Part shown: positions 25,719 to 37,373 of the stretch, in pieces
How the letters are laid out: each line of letters opens with the position of its first letter
Numbering within the stretch: the stretch's first letter is position 1
Assembly (NCBI RefSeq): GCF_006716565.1
Contig: NZ_VFPG01000001.1
Coordinates: 1,612,001-1,676,000 of the forward strand
Source of the DNA: Nocardia bhagyanarayanae
Lineage (GTDB): Bacteria; Actinomycetota; Actinomycetes; Mycobacteriales; Mycobacteriaceae
Direction of reading: 5' to 3'
Length of the DNA stretch: 64,000 nucleotides
Notes under the pieces: model-generated
Database searches by the model: none
Seen by the model: only the letters and a program-made list of their open reading frames with translations
Told to the model about the DNA's origin: nothing
Made by a program: the position numbers and the translations under genes

Positions 25719-25735
25719 GACAGGAACAGATCACC

Positions 25736-26272
25736 ATGAACGCCAAGCACTTCCGCATCGGAACCGCCGCCCTCGCCGCCGTCGCGCTCACCGGATTCCT
25801 CACCGCCTGCGGCGACGACTCCGCTACGAGCTCGCCCACGACCTCGCAGCAGGCCACCGCCGCCGCGCCCGCGGGCCCGGCCGCGGGCAAGTCCGCGGCG
25901 CTGGTCGACGGCAAGGCGCTGACCGGCACGTTCGACACCACCTGCGCCAAGCAGGGCGACACCCTGGCCCTCGCGCTGACCGACAACAACAACGCCACCT
26001 ACGGCCAGCTTTCGGTCAGCGCCACCATCACCGGCGACACCGTGCAGGCCGTCGGCATCGCGGGCAGCCAGGGCGGCTCCTCGGGTCTGCCCTACGCGGT
26101 CGGCTACGGCAACGGCCAGCCGGGCGGCTCGGCGAAGCTCGTGAAGGACGGCAACACCTTCAAGGTCACCGGCGAGGGCGTCGGCGCGCCCGACCTGAGC
26201 AACCCGCTCGCGGGCCCCTCGACCTCGACCTTCGACATCACCTTCGCCTGCTCGACCATCGTCGGCGCCTGA
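25736..26272 (+). CDS. LpqH-like (19-kDa antigen family) lipoprotein
   Basis: 178-aa secreted lipoprotein: signal peptide with lipobox LTAC (C25), a Ser/Thr/Ala/Pro-rich linker (about 28-55), then a compact beta domain with Cys at TTCAKQGD and FACSTIVG that may form a disulfide. This architecture matches the mycobacterial 19-kDa lipoprotein LpqH family, surface-exposed in mycolata. AGGA precedes the ATG by about 9 nt. Divergent from the CHAT operon. Exact role unknown even in mycobacteria, where it affects host signalling. Confidence 0.8.
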   Translation: MNAKHFRIGTAALAAVALTGFLTACGDDSATSSPTTSQQATAAAPAGPAAGKSAALVDGKALTGTFDTTCAKQGDTLALALTDNNNATYGQLSVSATITGDTVQAVGIAGSQGGSSGLPYAVGYGNGQPGGSAKLVKDGNTFKVTGEGVGAPDLSNPLAGPSTSTFDITFACSTIVGA

Positions 26273-26396
26273 CGGTCCGAGTGCTCGGCTCCCCGTCGTC
26301 CCACGCGCCCGGCGCCACCGAGGGGTGCGCCAGGACGGGACGACGGGGTGGCCCGGAACTCGGAAAGTCCGACCGACAAAAACCAAGGAGCACACC

Positions 26397-27200
26397 ATGG
26401 CAACCAAACTGCGCGCCGCCGCGATCGTCTTCGCTCTCGCCGCGATCGGCCTCTACCTCTGGCACGGCCTCACCTACGAACCGAGCAGCCCGTGGGAGCC
26501 CGGCTTCACCGCTTGGCTCAACGGCTTCATGGCCCTGCCGATCATCGCGTTCACCACGGTGGTGATGGTCTTCGCCTTCACCGGCGAGGGCATCATGTCG
26601 GCGTTGACCGGGCTCAACACCACGGAATTCCGTGGCGGTCTGCTCGGCATCGGCACCGTGAAGTCGTTCCGGCAGACCGGCGTGACCGTCAACGACCAGC
26701 CGCAGATCCGCATCGAATTCAGCGTCGAGGGCGTGGACGGCAAGGTCTTCGACTCCGCGGCGAAGGTGATCGTGCCGCTCACCGAACTGGCGCTGCTGCG
26801 CCCCGGCGTTGTGCTGCCCGTGCGCTACCTCCCGGACCGCACCGACAAGGTCGAGGTGGACCTTTCCGGCGACAGCGTCGAGGCGCAACGGGTGATGAAC
26901 GAATCCATGATCCGCAAGGGCTTCACCACCAAGGCCAAGCTGGACATCGCGGCGCGCGGCATCGCGGCGCAGGCGGTGGTGCAGTCGCTGTCGGTGCCCG
27001 GCGAGATCCGTGACGGCTACTCCAAGGTGGTGATCGGGCTTGCCGTCACGCGGCCCGACGGCAGCACCTTCCGCACCAGCGCCGAGAAGTTCCTGCCGCC
27101 GGCCAGCGTGGGCAATGTGCAGGTGGGCAGGATCGTCCAGGTGCACTACCTGCCGGCCAACGAGCAGGAGGTGGTCATCGCGGTTCCGGTGAACGCCTGA
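26397..27200 (+). CDS. Two-helix membrane protein of unknown function
   Basis: 267 aa. Two N-terminal membrane segments (about 5-22 and 40-62: MALPIIAFTTVVMVFAF), then a soluble domain of about 200 aa containing two related halves: RIEFSVEGVDGKVFDSAAKVIV followed by VLPVRYLPDRTDKVEVD, and IGLAVTRPDGSTFRTSAEKFL followed by IVQVHYLPANEQEVVI. The duplicated module looks like the DUF3592-type beta domain that follows membrane helices, but this is not certain. AAGGAG lies 8 nt before the ATG. Confidence 0.7.
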   Translation: MATKLRAAAIVFALAAIGLYLWHGLTYEPSSPWEPGFTAWLNGFMALPIIAFTTVVMVFAFTGEGIMSALTGLNTTEFRGGLLGIGTVKSFRQTGVTVNDQPQIRIEFSVEGVDGKVFDSAAKVIVPLTELALLRPGVVLPVRYLPDRTDKVEVDLSGDSVEAQRVMNESMIRKGFTTKAKLDIAARGIAAQAVVQSLSVPGEIRDGYSKVVIGLAVTRPDGSTFRTSAEKFLPPASVGNVQVGRIVQVHYLPANEQEVVIAVPVNA

Positions 27201-27286
27201 GACTTGGTCGGCTGTTCACCCACGCGTTTCCTGGGAATAGCCTGCGGGGTTTAGCGTGCGGCCGACAGCCCAAAGCAGGAGTGATC

Positions 27287-29353
27287 GTGACCTTGAAACC
27301 ACTCGCCCTCTTCGTGCAGCACGACGGCCGCTCCGCGCGCGCCGCCGTGACCTGCGAGTACAAATGCGCCAACGCGTGCTTTCACGAGACGCCCAACACC
27401 TCGGGCGGCGAGTACTTCGGCGACATCGTCAGCTCCCTGAACCGGCGTGGGCTGATCAAGGGCGGCGCGGCCGCGGTTCTCGCGGTCGGCGCCGCCTCCG
27501 CCCTCGCGGCCTGCGGTGACGACGAGGCCGCCGGCTCCAGCGGAACCGCCCCGGCGGGCCCGCCCGGCACCGGAACCAATTTCACCGCGGTCGCGCCCAA
27601 CAAGGAAGACGCCGTCGTCGTCCCGGAGGGCTACGACCAGTCGATCGTGATCCGTTGGGGCGACCCGGTGTTCGCCGACGCCCCCGCCTTCGACTTCGAC
27701 CGGCAGACCGCCGCCGCGCAGGCCAAGCAGTTCGGCTACAACAACGATTTCGCCGCCCTGCTGCCCATCGAGGGCCAGGCCAACAGCTACCTGCTCGTGG
27801 TCAACCACGAGTACACCACCGCGCCGCAGATGTTCCGCGGCTACGACAAAGAGAACCCGACGCCCGAGCAACTCGCCATCACCATGGCGGCGCACGGCCT
27901 GACCGTCGTCGAGGTCAAGGGCGAGTCCGGCACCGGCAAGCTGACGCCCGTCTTCGGCAAGTACAACCGCCGCATCACCGCCACCACCGAGTTCACCCTC
28001 ACCGGACCCGCCGCGGGCAGCGAGTTCGTGAAGACCTCCGCGGACCCGACGGGCACCAAGGTGCTCGGCACCTTCGCCAACTGCGCGGGCGGCGTAACGC
28101 CCTGGGGCACCGTGCTTTCCGGCGAGGAGAACTTCCACGGTTACTTCGCCAACGGCGACAAGCCCGCGGGCGGTGACGCCGCCGTGGCGCGCGCCAAGCG
28201 CTACGGATTCACCGCGGGCGCGACGGCCAACCTCTGGGAGCGCGCGGACAAGCGCTTCGACCTGGCTCAGGAACCCAACGAGGCCAACCGATTCGGCTAC
28301 GTCGTCGAGATCGACCCGTGGGACCCGAACTCCACGCCGGTCAAGCACTCGGCCATGGGCAGGCTCAAGCACGAAGGCGCGAACATCTACGTCACCAAGG
28401 GTGGCGACGTCGTCTCCTACACCGGTGACGACGAGAGGTTCGACTACATGTACAAATTCGTCTCGTCCCGCAAGGTGCAGTCCGGCACCGGCGCGGCGAG
28501 CAGGCGGCACAACATGACCATCCTCGCCGCGGGCACGCTGTACGTCGCCAAGCTCACCGGCGACCACGCGGACAAGATCGACGGCACCGGCGCCAAGCCG
28601 TCGGACAAGGGCTTCACCGGTAAGGGTCAGTGGATTCCGCTGCTGGAGACGGACGCCGAGGGTAAGGGCAAGTCGCTGGTCGACGGAATGACCGCCGAAG
28701 AGGTCGCGGTGTTCACCCGGCTCGCGGCCGACAAGGTCGGCGCGACGAAGATGGACCGCCCGGAGGACTTCGAGGCCAACCCCTACACCGGCAAGGTGTA
28801 CGTCGCGCTGACCAACAATGACAACCGCGGTAAAGAGGGCAAGGCGGGCGCCGACGAGGCGAACCCGCGCAACCTCAACAAGAACGGTCAGGTCCTGGAG
28901 ATCGACGACGATCACACCGGCACCGAGTTCACCTGGTCGCTGCTGCTGGTCTGCGGCGACCCGAACGCGGCGGACACCTACTACGCCGGGTTCGACAAGA
29001 CCAAGGTGAGCCCGATCTCCTGCCCGGACAACCTGGCCTTCGACCCGTACGGCAACCTGTGGATCTCCACCGACGGCAACGCGCTGAAGTCCAACGACGG
29101 CCTCTTCTCGGTGGTGCTGGACGGCGCGAATCGCGGTGAGACCAAACAGTTCTTGACCGTGCCGCGCGGCGCGGAGACCTGCGGTCCGATCGTGACCGAG
29201 TCGCGGGTGATCGTGTGCGTGCAGCATCCGGGCGAGTCCGACGACGCCACCCCCGACAACCCGTCCTCGCACTGGCCCGATGGCGGTTCCGCGCAGCCGA
29301 GGCCGTCCGTCGCGGTGGTGTGGAAGAAGGACGGCGGCCGGATCGGAGTGTAG
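27287..29353 (+). CDS. PhoX-family alkaline phosphatase (Tat-exported)
   Basis: About 688 aa, predicted Ca/Fe-dependent phosphomonoesterase releasing phosphate outside the cell. The twin-arginine motif NRRGLIKGG lies unusually far in (about residue 53), after an N-terminal block with three Cys (CEYKCANACFHE) typical of actinobacterial PhoX, and is followed by a hydrophobic stretch and lipobox-like LAAC. The PhoX domain (DUF839) covers the rest: WGTVLSGEENFHGYF, YMYKFVSSRKV and RPEDFEANPYTGKVYVALTNN are recognisable. AGGAG precedes the GTG at 27287 by 5 nt; a GTG 6 nt earlier is the alternative. It abuts the lysozyme gene tail to tail with no gap. Confidence 0.9.
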   Translation: MTLKPLALFVQHDGRSARAAVTCEYKCANACFHETPNTSGGEYFGDIVSSLNRRGLIKGGAAAVLAVGAASALAACGDDEAAGSSGTAPAGPPGTGTNFTAVAPNKEDAVVVPEGYDQSIVIRWGDPVFADAPAFDFDRQTAAAQAKQFGYNNDFAALLPIEGQANSYLLVVNHEYTTAPQMFRGYDKENPTPEQLAITMAAHGLTVVEVKGESGTGKLTPVFGKYNRRITATTEFTLTGPAAGSEFVKTSADPTGTKVLGTFANCAGGVTPWGTVLSGEENFHGYFANGDKPAGGDAAVARAKRYGFTAGATANLWERADKRFDLAQEPNEANRFGYVVEIDPWDPNSTPVKHSAMGRLKHEGANIYVTKGGDVVSYTGDDERFDYMYKFVSSRKVQSGTGAASRRHNMTILAAGTLYVAKLTGDHADKIDGTGAKPSDKGFTGKGQWIPLLETDAEGKGKSLVDGMTAEEVAVFTRLAADKVGATKMDRPEDFEANPYTGKVYVALTNNDNRGKEGKAGADEANPRNLNKNGQVLEIDDDHTGTEFTWSLLLVCGDPNAADTYYAGFDKTKVSPISCPDNLAFDPYGNLWISTDGNALKSNDGLFSVVLDGANRGETKQFLTVPRGAETCGPIVTESRVIVCVQHPGESDDATPDNPSSHWPDGGSAQPRPSVAVVWKKDGGRIGV

Positions 29354-30076
29354 TCAGCCCATATTGGCGAACGTGGCGAAATCGCCTTGGGCGCCGCTGT
29401 ATACGTTGAGATCGGTGCGGCCCGCGATGCCGGGGATGCTCCCGCTGTCGGTGGTCTGCCAGAACGTCCAGGTAGGCCAGCCGCCGGGCACCTCGGGTTG
29501 CGCGTTGCCGCGGTAGTCGGCGATCCACAGCGGATAGCGGGTGAACTCGCCGGTATTCGCCATCGCCGTCTTCCAGAAGTTCGGGTAGGTGTAGATGATC
29601 GGCACCCGGCCGGTCAGTGCCTGCACCGTGTTCAGGTAGCGGTGCGTCCAGTCGATCAGCGCCGCGGGGCTCAGACCGCCGGAGTGCTCGAGATCGAGCA
29701 CCGGCGGCAGGTCCAGCGGACCGTTCTGCCCGAGCACCGTCGCGGCGTACAGCGCCGCCTGCGGTTCCGGCGGTAGCTGCGGCCGCGCGTAGTGGTACGT
29801 GCCGCGCGCGATGCCCGCCGCCCGCATCAACAAGCTGTCCGGCACGAAGTAGGGATTGATGTAGCTCAGGCCCTCGGTCGCCTTGACCATGGCGAAGTCG
29901 TGGCCGGAGCGTTTGACCGCGAACCAGTCGATCAACCGGCCGTCGATGTGCTGCCAGGACGAGACGTCCGGCCCGACCGGCGCGGCCGCGGCCTGACCGG
30001 TCGCCGAAAGGATGCTGCCCACCACGATCGCGGACAACGCAAGACTGCGAGTCGCTCTCCAACGAGTGCTATCCAT
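29354..30076 (-). CDS. GH25 lysozyme, secreted
   Basis: 240 aa. A Sec signal peptide (residues 1-32, ending ATGQAAAA) precedes a glycoside hydrolase 25 domain that cleaves the N-acetylmuramyl linkage of peptidoglycan. Family blocks: DVSSWQ at the start with the first acidic residue, DFAMVKATEG, RGTYHYARP and the catalytic pair in PPVLDLEHSGG. No separate wall-binding repeats. TAAGGT lies 8 nt before the ATG and GAAGG overlaps, so either leaderless or led translation is possible. Confidence 0.9.
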   Translation of the reverse strand: MDSTRWRATRSLALSAIVVGSILSATGQAAAAPVGPDVSSWQHIDGRLIDWFAVKRSGHDFAMVKATEGLSYINPYFVPDSLLMRAAGIARGTYHYARPQLPPEPQAALYAATVLGQNGPLDLPPVLDLEHSGGLSPAALIDWTHRYLNTVQALTGRVPIIYTYPNFWKTAMANTGEFTRYPLWIADYRGNAQPEVPGGWPTWTFWQTTDSGSIPGIAGRTDLNVYSGAQGDFATFANMG

Positions 30077-30134
30077 GGCCTTCGACCTTAGGCGGCCGTG
30101 GCTGTTGTGACCAGTGTTACAGACGAGACATTTG

Positions 30135-31472
30135 CTAGCCCAGCCAGTCCAGCACCGAGGCGGCCGTCCACGACTGCTGCATGCTGCCGAGCGGTTCGCC
30201 GGTGAAGGGCTCGTAGTACTCCGCGAAACTGCCGTCGCTGGCCTGCCGCAGTCCCTCGGCTCGCAGCATGAAAGCGCGCTCGGCCCAGCCGCGGCGGGCG
30301 AAGACCCAGGAGAACAGCCAGCTCATCACCGGCCACACCGGTCCGCGCCAGTACTCGCGTGGCCGGAAGTCCTTGGAGACGGGAGAGGTCGACGGCGGCA
30401 GCGCGTAGCGCAGGTCCGGGTGGCCGCAATAGCGCGGGCCTTCGAAAAGGCGAAGCAGGCTGCGTTCGGTGTCGCGCGGCAGGCCGCCGCACAGCAGCGG
30501 GGCGAAGACGGCCAGGGTCTCGGTATCGATCCAGCGCTGGAGGCGCACGTCGAAGTCGCGGGCCGCGCCGGTCCGCGCGTCGGCGGTGGCGACGACCCCC
30601 GCGCGGAAGCGCTCGGCCCACGCGTAGAGGTCGCGCACGTCGGCGTGCGGCTGTTTGTACTCCTCGCCGATATTGGCGAGCACCTCGCAGGCCAGGGCGA
30701 AGACCGCGGTGACGAACACGTCCTGCACGGCGAAGCTCATGGTGGAGGCCAGTTGGTAGTCGTCGTATCCGGCCCGGCGCATCTGCTCGACCAGCCAGAG
30801 ATATCTGTCGTACTCGCGGTCGGTGGGTCGCTGCGTCGGATCGGAGACCACCAGCACGTCCTCGCGGCGGTAGGCGGGCAGGTCGCCGGGGATGACGTGC
30901 TCATAGGCGCGGTCCCAGCGCGGCGAGTTGTCCATGCCGGATTCCCAGCCGTGGTAGAGCGTGATCCGGCCGTTCTCCTTCGGATCTCGGGCGTGCGCGA
31001 GCCAGCGATGCCAGCGCACCAGGTCCGGCCAGCGGCGGTTGAGGAACTGCTCGGCGACCGCCCTGGTGCTGCGTCCGTGGCGGCGGGAGTGATCGAGAAT
31101 GCGCTGCACGGCGATGGCGTGCACCGGCGGCTGCGTGATGCCGGAAGTGTCCGGACCGTCGGGCGCGTTGGCGGCCAGCTTGCGGCACTCCCAGCGGGCA
31201 GGGCCGGGGAAGTAGCCGTCCACGCCGTTGGCGAACACGATGTGCGGGATCATCCCGCTCTTCCACTGTGCCGAGAGCAGCGTGTCCAGCTCGACGACCG
31301 CGCGCTCCACGCTGAGCGGTGCGAGACCGACGGCCACGAACGCCGCGTCCCAGCTCCACATGTGCGGATACAGGCGCGGCGCGGCACTGGTCATGGTGCC
31401 CAGGTCGTTGCCCCGCAGCAGGTAGGCGGCGCGCGCCGCGAGCTGAGTTGGGGTGAAACCCGGATGTGCCAT
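30135..31472 (-). CDS. ggh: Glucosylglycerate hydrolase (GH63-like)
   Basis: 445 aa, an (alpha/alpha)6-barrel glycosidase. The N-terminal motif YPHMWSWDAAFVAVGLAPL and the C-terminal REYWRGPVWPVMSW and DGSFAEYYEPFTGEPLGS closely follow the mycobacterial glucosylglycerate hydrolase, which frees glucose from glucosylglycerate, a solute built up under nitrogen limitation and recycled afterwards. Size (about 446 aa) matches. The ATG at 31472 starts right before the conserved region. Stand-alone gene; hydrolysis of related mannosyl compounds is also plausible. Confidence 0.85.
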   Translation of the reverse strand: MAHPGFTPTQLAARAAYLLRGNDLGTMTSAAPRLYPHMWSWDAAFVAVGLAPLSVERAVVELDTLLSAQWKSGMIPHIVFANGVDGYFPGPARWECRKLAANAPDGPDTSGITQPPVHAIAVQRILDHSRRHGRSTRAVAEQFLNRRWPDLVRWHRWLAHARDPKENGRITLYHGWESGMDNSPRWDRAYEHVIPGDLPAYRREDVLVVSDPTQRPTDREYDRYLWLVEQMRRAGYDDYQLASTMSFAVQDVFVTAVFALACEVLANIGEEYKQPHADVRDLYAWAERFRAGVVATADARTGAARDFDVRLQRWIDTETLAVFAPLLCGGLPRDTERSLLRLFEGPRYCGHPDLRYALPPSTSPVSKDFRPREYWRGPVWPVMSWLFSWVFARRGWAERAFMLRAEGLRQASDGSFAEYYEPFTGEPLGSMQQSWTAASVLDWLG

Positions 31473-31666
31473 CCCCCTATTCTGCGATCCGACGCGCAGA
31501 TATGCGCGATCAGCGGCGGTGGGTTGCGTCGCAGCGCGGCGCACCGGGTGTTCGGCGAATCTCACTCTCGCATGCCCCGTCCGTGGAGATTGGTTACCGA
31601 CGTATGCGTGCATCGCTACGAGTCGGCGCGGTGCTACGGATTCGAGGCCGATTCCGGCGCGCCGAC

Positions 31667-31672
31667 TACGGT
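31667..31672 (+). promoter_or_regulatory. -10 box of a leaderless promoter (SDR gene)
   Basis: TACGGT, 7 nt, then ATG at 31680; no ribosome site. Confidence 0.5.
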
Positions 31673-31679
31673 GGGGCGC

Positions 31680-32381
31680 ATGAACGCCGCCGTCACCAGC
31701 ACACCGAAGCCGACCGCGTTGATCACCGGTGCCAGCCGCGGGCTCGGCGCGGCCATCGCCCGCGAACTCGCGCCGGGACACGAGCTGCTGCTCGGCGCGC
31801 GCTCGAAAGACGCGCTCCGCGACATCCTCACCGAGCTGCCGGAGGCGACGCCCTGGCCGGTGGAGCTCACCGACTACGAGGCCGTCGCCGCGGCGGTCGG
31901 CGCGGTCGAGCGGCTGGACGTGCTCGTGCACAACGCCGGGATCGCCGATCTCGGCACCATCGCGGAATCTTCGGTGACGCAGTGGCGAAACACCTTGGAG
32001 GCCAATCTCATCGCGGTCGCCGAGCTGACGAGGCTGCTGTTGCCCGCGTTGCGCGCGTCGAACGGTCATGTGGTGCTGATCAATTCGGGCGCCGGGTTGC
32101 GGGCCAACGCGGGCTGGGCCTCCTATGCGGCGAGCAAGTTCGGGTTGCGCGCCTTCGCCGACGCGTTGCGACTGGAGGAACCCGCGCTGCGCGTGACCTC
32201 CATCCACCCCGGCCGCATCGATACCGACATGCAGCGCGAGATCACCGCGAACGAGGGCCGCGAGTACCGGCCGGAGGAGTTCCTCACCCCAGAGACCGTC
32301 GCGGCGGCGGTGCGGCACGCCGTCGAGACGCCGCGCGACGCGCATCCGACGGAGATCGTGCTGCGGCCCATCGCCCGCTGA
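31680..32381 (+). CDS. SDR-family NAD(P)-dependent oxidoreductase
   Basis: 233-aa Rossmann enzyme. Cofactor loop TGASRGLG (about residues 16-23), the NAG motif in LVHNAGIADLG, catalytic Ser in INSGAGL and the YxxxK pair in WASYAASKFG are present; HPGRIDTDM follows as usual. It is on the short side for classical SDRs and resembles the actinobacterial subgroup acting on small carbonyls. Substrate unknown. Divergent from the glucosylglycerate hydrolase gene. Confidence 0.88.
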   Translation: MNAAVTSTPKPTALITGASRGLGAAIARELAPGHELLLGARSKDALRDILTELPEATPWPVELTDYEAVAAAVGAVERLDVLVHNAGIADLGTIAESSVTQWRNTLEANLIAVAELTRLLLPALRASNGHVVLINSGAGLRANAGWASYAASKFGLRAFADALRLEEPALRVTSIHPGRIDTDMQREITANEGREYRPEEFLTPETVAAAVRHAVETPRDAHPTEIVLRPIAR

Positions 32382-32517
32382 GGTCGGCCCCGGTTCACAT
32401 CGCACGACGTGCTGCCGCGGCCCGGCCGAAGAGTGCGGAAGGACGGCGCCCCGGCATATGCCGATAACCCTGCGCGCCTTAAGAGTTCGGCAAGAGCGGT
32501 CGGGCAAGGTCGCGACC

Positions 32518-33003
32518 ATGAAGAACTCAGCACCGCGGTCCGCCGCCCGCCTGGCTCGATGGGGCATCGTCGCCGCGGCGGTCGGTGTCGCCATGACCGT
32601 CCCGCAGGCCACCGCCTCGGCGGACGCCACCCGCTATGCCGCGATCGCGCTCTCGACATCGACCGGCGAGACCGGAAGCGCCTGGAACTATCCGTCGTCC
32701 GGGGAAGCCGTCGACGCCGCTGTCGGCGCCTGCAACAGCAGGGTCCCCGTGGTACACCATCCGCCCACCGGCTCCTCCGGCCCCTACACCACCGGCGGCG
32801 ACTGCGCCTGGCAGATCTGGCTACCCAGTGGATATTGCGGCGCACTCGTGCAATCGACCAGCTACAACGCCAAGACCGACACTTGGGGCTCGGTCGAGTA
32901 CACCACCGGTAGCGGACGCACCCGTGAAGAGGCCGTGTACAACGCCATACAGATCGGCACCGGGTACCGAACCCAGATCCTGGAGTCGCTCTGCCAGGAC
33001 TGA
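32518..33003 (+). CDS. Secreted DUF4189-like protein
   Basis: 161 aa with a Sec signal peptide (residues 1-35, ending ATASADA). The mature part has the DUF4189 pattern: YAAIALSTSTGETGSAWNY, then four Cys (ACNSR, GDCAWQ, GYCGAL, SLCQD) suitable for disulfides and GRTREEAVYNAI near the end. DUF4189 proteins are small exported proteins common in Nocardia and Mycobacterium, with unknown function. ATG at 32518 with AAGG about 9 nt upstream. Followed by a strong terminator. Confidence 0.78.
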   Translation: MKNSAPRSAARLARWGIVAAAVGVAMTVPQATASADATRYAAIALSTSTGETGSAWNYPSSGEAVDAAVGACNSRVPVVHHPPTGSSGPYTTGGDCAWQIWLPSGYCGALVQSTSYNAKTDTWGSVEYTTGSGRTREEAVYNAIQIGTGYRTQILESLCQD

Positions 33004-33005
33004 GC

Positions 33006-33040
33006 GAAAAGGCGCCCACCACAACGGTGGGCGCCTTTTC
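33006..33040. terminator. Strong bidirectional terminator
   Basis: Perfect 15-bp stem (GAAAAGGCGCCCACC / GGTGGGCGCCTTTTC) with a 5-nt loop. It ends in TTTT on either strand and lies between the convergent DUF4189 gene and leuS. Confidence 0.92.
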
Positions 33041-33046
33041 GACGAA

Positions 33047-35893
<2,847 letters not shown>

Positions 35894-35995
35894 GGTCCTG
35901 CCTTCTTGTTCTCGCCGATCCTGGACAAACTTCGTATTACAGGGTAGAACGTGCGGTCCGAGGGACCGAAAATCGGGCCGCGCGCGTCCATGCGC

Positions 35996-36001
35996 TAGCC
36001 T
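35996..36001 (+). promoter_or_regulatory. -10 box of a leaderless promoter (SdpI-family gene)
   Basis: TAGCCT, 6 nt, then GTG at 36008; no ribosome site. Confidence 0.45.
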
Positions 36002-36007
36002 GCACAG

Positions 36008-36415
36008 GTGTTCGTAGTCGCTCTCGTCCTGTTCGTGTTGGCCGCCGTTGCCATCGCGACCGGCGTGCTCGGACTGATCGGCAAGCTCCCGCCCAACCGC
36101 TTCGTCGGTGTACACACCGAAGCCGCCCTCACCTCGGAAGAGACCTTCCGCATCGCGAACCGCGTCGCCGCTCCGACCTCGGTCGCCGCGGGCGCGCTGC
36201 TGTTCGCCGGTGGTCTGGTCGCCTTCGCCGCGGGCGGTGTCGTGGCTCTCGTCGTGGGCGGCGCCACCGCCGTCATCGCCCTCTTCACTCTGGGTGCGGG
36301 CGCGAACGCGGCGGGCGAGGCGATCGCCGCTCTGGTGCCCGTGAAGGACATCGGCGGCTGCGGCCAGTCCTGCGGCGCGTGCTCGCTGCGCGACGCCTGC
36401 CAGCCCGCGAACTGA
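36008..36415 (+). CDS. SdpI-family membrane protein with Cys-rich tail
   Basis: 135 aa. A first membrane helix (1-23), then the SdpI-like block [25 protein letters not shown], two more hydrophobic segments (about 58-100), and a C-terminal [15 protein letters not shown] with four Cys in 15 residues that could bind a metal. SdpI of Bacillus gives immunity to the SdpC toxin, but actinobacterial relatives of this length are uncharacterised and no toxin gene is adjacent. Starts at GTG. Upstream of two small membrane proteins that also end in Cys-bearing tails. Confidence 0.72.
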   Translation: MFVVALVLFVLAAVAIATGVLGLIGKLPPNRFVGVHTEAALTSEETFRIANRVAAPTSVAAGALLFAGGLVAFAAGGVVALVVGGATAVIALFTLGAGANAAGEAIAALVPVKDIGGCGQSCGACSLRDACQPAN

Positions 36416-36486
36416 TTCACTCCCCAAGCCCCTCCCTGCGCGTACCCTGAGCTTCATCAGCGGGCGGTTCGCCTTCGGAGGGGTTC

Positions 36487-36747
36487 ATGTTCTTCATCCT
36501 GGCGACGATCGTCGCCATCCTCGGCTTCGCCATTCTCGACTTCTACGGCCTCGCCCTGGCGGGCATCTTCTTCGCGATCGCCGCGGTCTTCGTGGTGATC
36601 GGCGTCGTCCAGACCAAGCGCAACACGGTTCGGCCGAGGGGCCGGTGGTGGGCGGGTGACAGCGGCGGATCGGACGACGGCGGCGGCTGCGGGGGTGGTG
36701 GTGGCTGCGGTGGAGGCGGCTGTGGTGGCGGAGGCGGAGGCGATTAG
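36487..36747 (+). CDS. Small membrane protein with Gly/Cys-repeat tail (1)
   Basis: 86 aa. Residues 1-43 form one or two membrane helices (FFILATIVAILGFAILDFYG, FFAIAAVFVVIGVV), then a basic hinge (KRNTVRPRGRWW), and the last 28 residues are almost only Gly with four regularly spaced Cys (GGGCGGGGGCGGGGCGGGGG). GGAGGGG lies 6 nt before the ATG. The Gly/Cys tail resembles those of some TIGR04222-type actinobacterial membrane proteins, but that domain is absent. No function can be assigned; it is paralogous in plan to the next gene. Confidence 0.7.
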   Translation: MFFILATIVAILGFAILDFYGLALAGIFFAIAAVFVVIGVVQTKRNTVRPRGRWWAGDSGGSDDGGGCGGGGGCGGGGCGGGGGGD

Positions 36748-36841
36748 GGGCGTCGCCGCTGGAAAACCGGGGGTTTCTTGTCGGGGGTCGGTAGGCTTGG
36801 GGAAGTTCGCCGGTCGGCGGCTCTATCCGGGGGAGGTTCGG

Positions 36842-37171
36842 ATGTATTTCGGTTTCGCGGTGGTGGCCTTCGTTGCCGGGCTGGCTGTGAGCGCGCCGCT
36901 CGGGCTCGGAGTAGGCGCCGTGTTCTTCGCACTGGCCGCGGTGCTCGTCGTCGTGGGCGTCGTCCGGCTCCGTCGCACACCCTTACCCACCTCGCCGCGG
37001 CACCGCACCAAAGGCTGGGGAGCTGCGGCAAGCGCGGGCGGCTTCACCTACTTCGGCGATGGCGGCGGCAGTGACGGCCGGAGCGGCGGCTGCGGCGGCG
37101 GCAGCAGCTGTAGCGGCGGCGGAGGCTGTGGCGGAGGCGGCGGAGGCGGGGGCTGCGGCGGCGGAGGCTGA
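36842..37171 (+). CDS. Small membrane protein with Gly/Cys-repeat tail (2)
   Basis: 109 aa with the same plan as the preceding gene: two short helices (YFGFAVVAFVAGLAVSAPLG, AVFFALAAVLVVVGVVRLRR), a basic/aromatic linker, and a tail of Gly, Ser and five Cys (GGCGGGSSCSGGGGCGG...). The shared start of the soluble part (IGVVQTKR versus VGVVRLRR) and position suggest tandem duplication. GGGGGAGG precedes the ATG by about 6 nt. The last codons run into a 31-bp tandem DNA repeat. Confidence 0.68.
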   Translation: MYFGFAVVAFVAGLAVSAPLGLGVGAVFFALAAVLVVVGVVRLRRTPLPTSPRHRTKGWGAAASAGGFTYFGDGGGSDGRSGGCGGGSSCSGGGGCGGGGGGGGCGGGG

Positions 37172-37218
37172 CGTAATCGCGGCCAGCGGCGGCGGAGGCT
37201 GACGTGATCTCGGCCAGC
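37157..37218. repeat. 31-bp tandem repeat, two copies
   Basis: Copies at 37157-37187 and 37188-37218, each beginning GGCGGCGGAGGCTGACGT, differ at two positions. The first covers the stop codon of the Gly/Cys-tail gene. Confidence 0.75.
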
Positions 37219-37276
37219 GGCGTGCTCGGCTCCTTGCCCGCACACCGACCGCCGAGGCCCCCGGGCTGATCGCACG

Positions 37277-37368
37277 CCATTCCTCTCCCCTCGATAGAGA
37301 AATGGTTCTGACGGGAGTCGAATGGTGGTTGGCACGCCGTTGGTGACCACCATTTCTCTCCCGTCGAT
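37277..37368. repeat. 92-bp palindromic element, copy C
   Basis: Ungapped match over 92 nt to the reverse complement of 8971-9062, with the last 23 nt (CACCATTTCTCTCCCGTCGAT end) nearly identical. Arms at 37310-37330 and 37345-37369 pair, and a third partial arm lies at 37292-37306. Sits between a rightward gene and the leftward cupin gene, as do copies A and B between convergent genes. Confidence 0.8.
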
Positions 37369-37373
37369 TCGGG

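Noticed and set aside
35894..36457. Upstream extension of leuS
   Set aside because: Covers the SdpI-family gene antisense; the GTG at 35893 has a ribosome site and starts the conserved protein.
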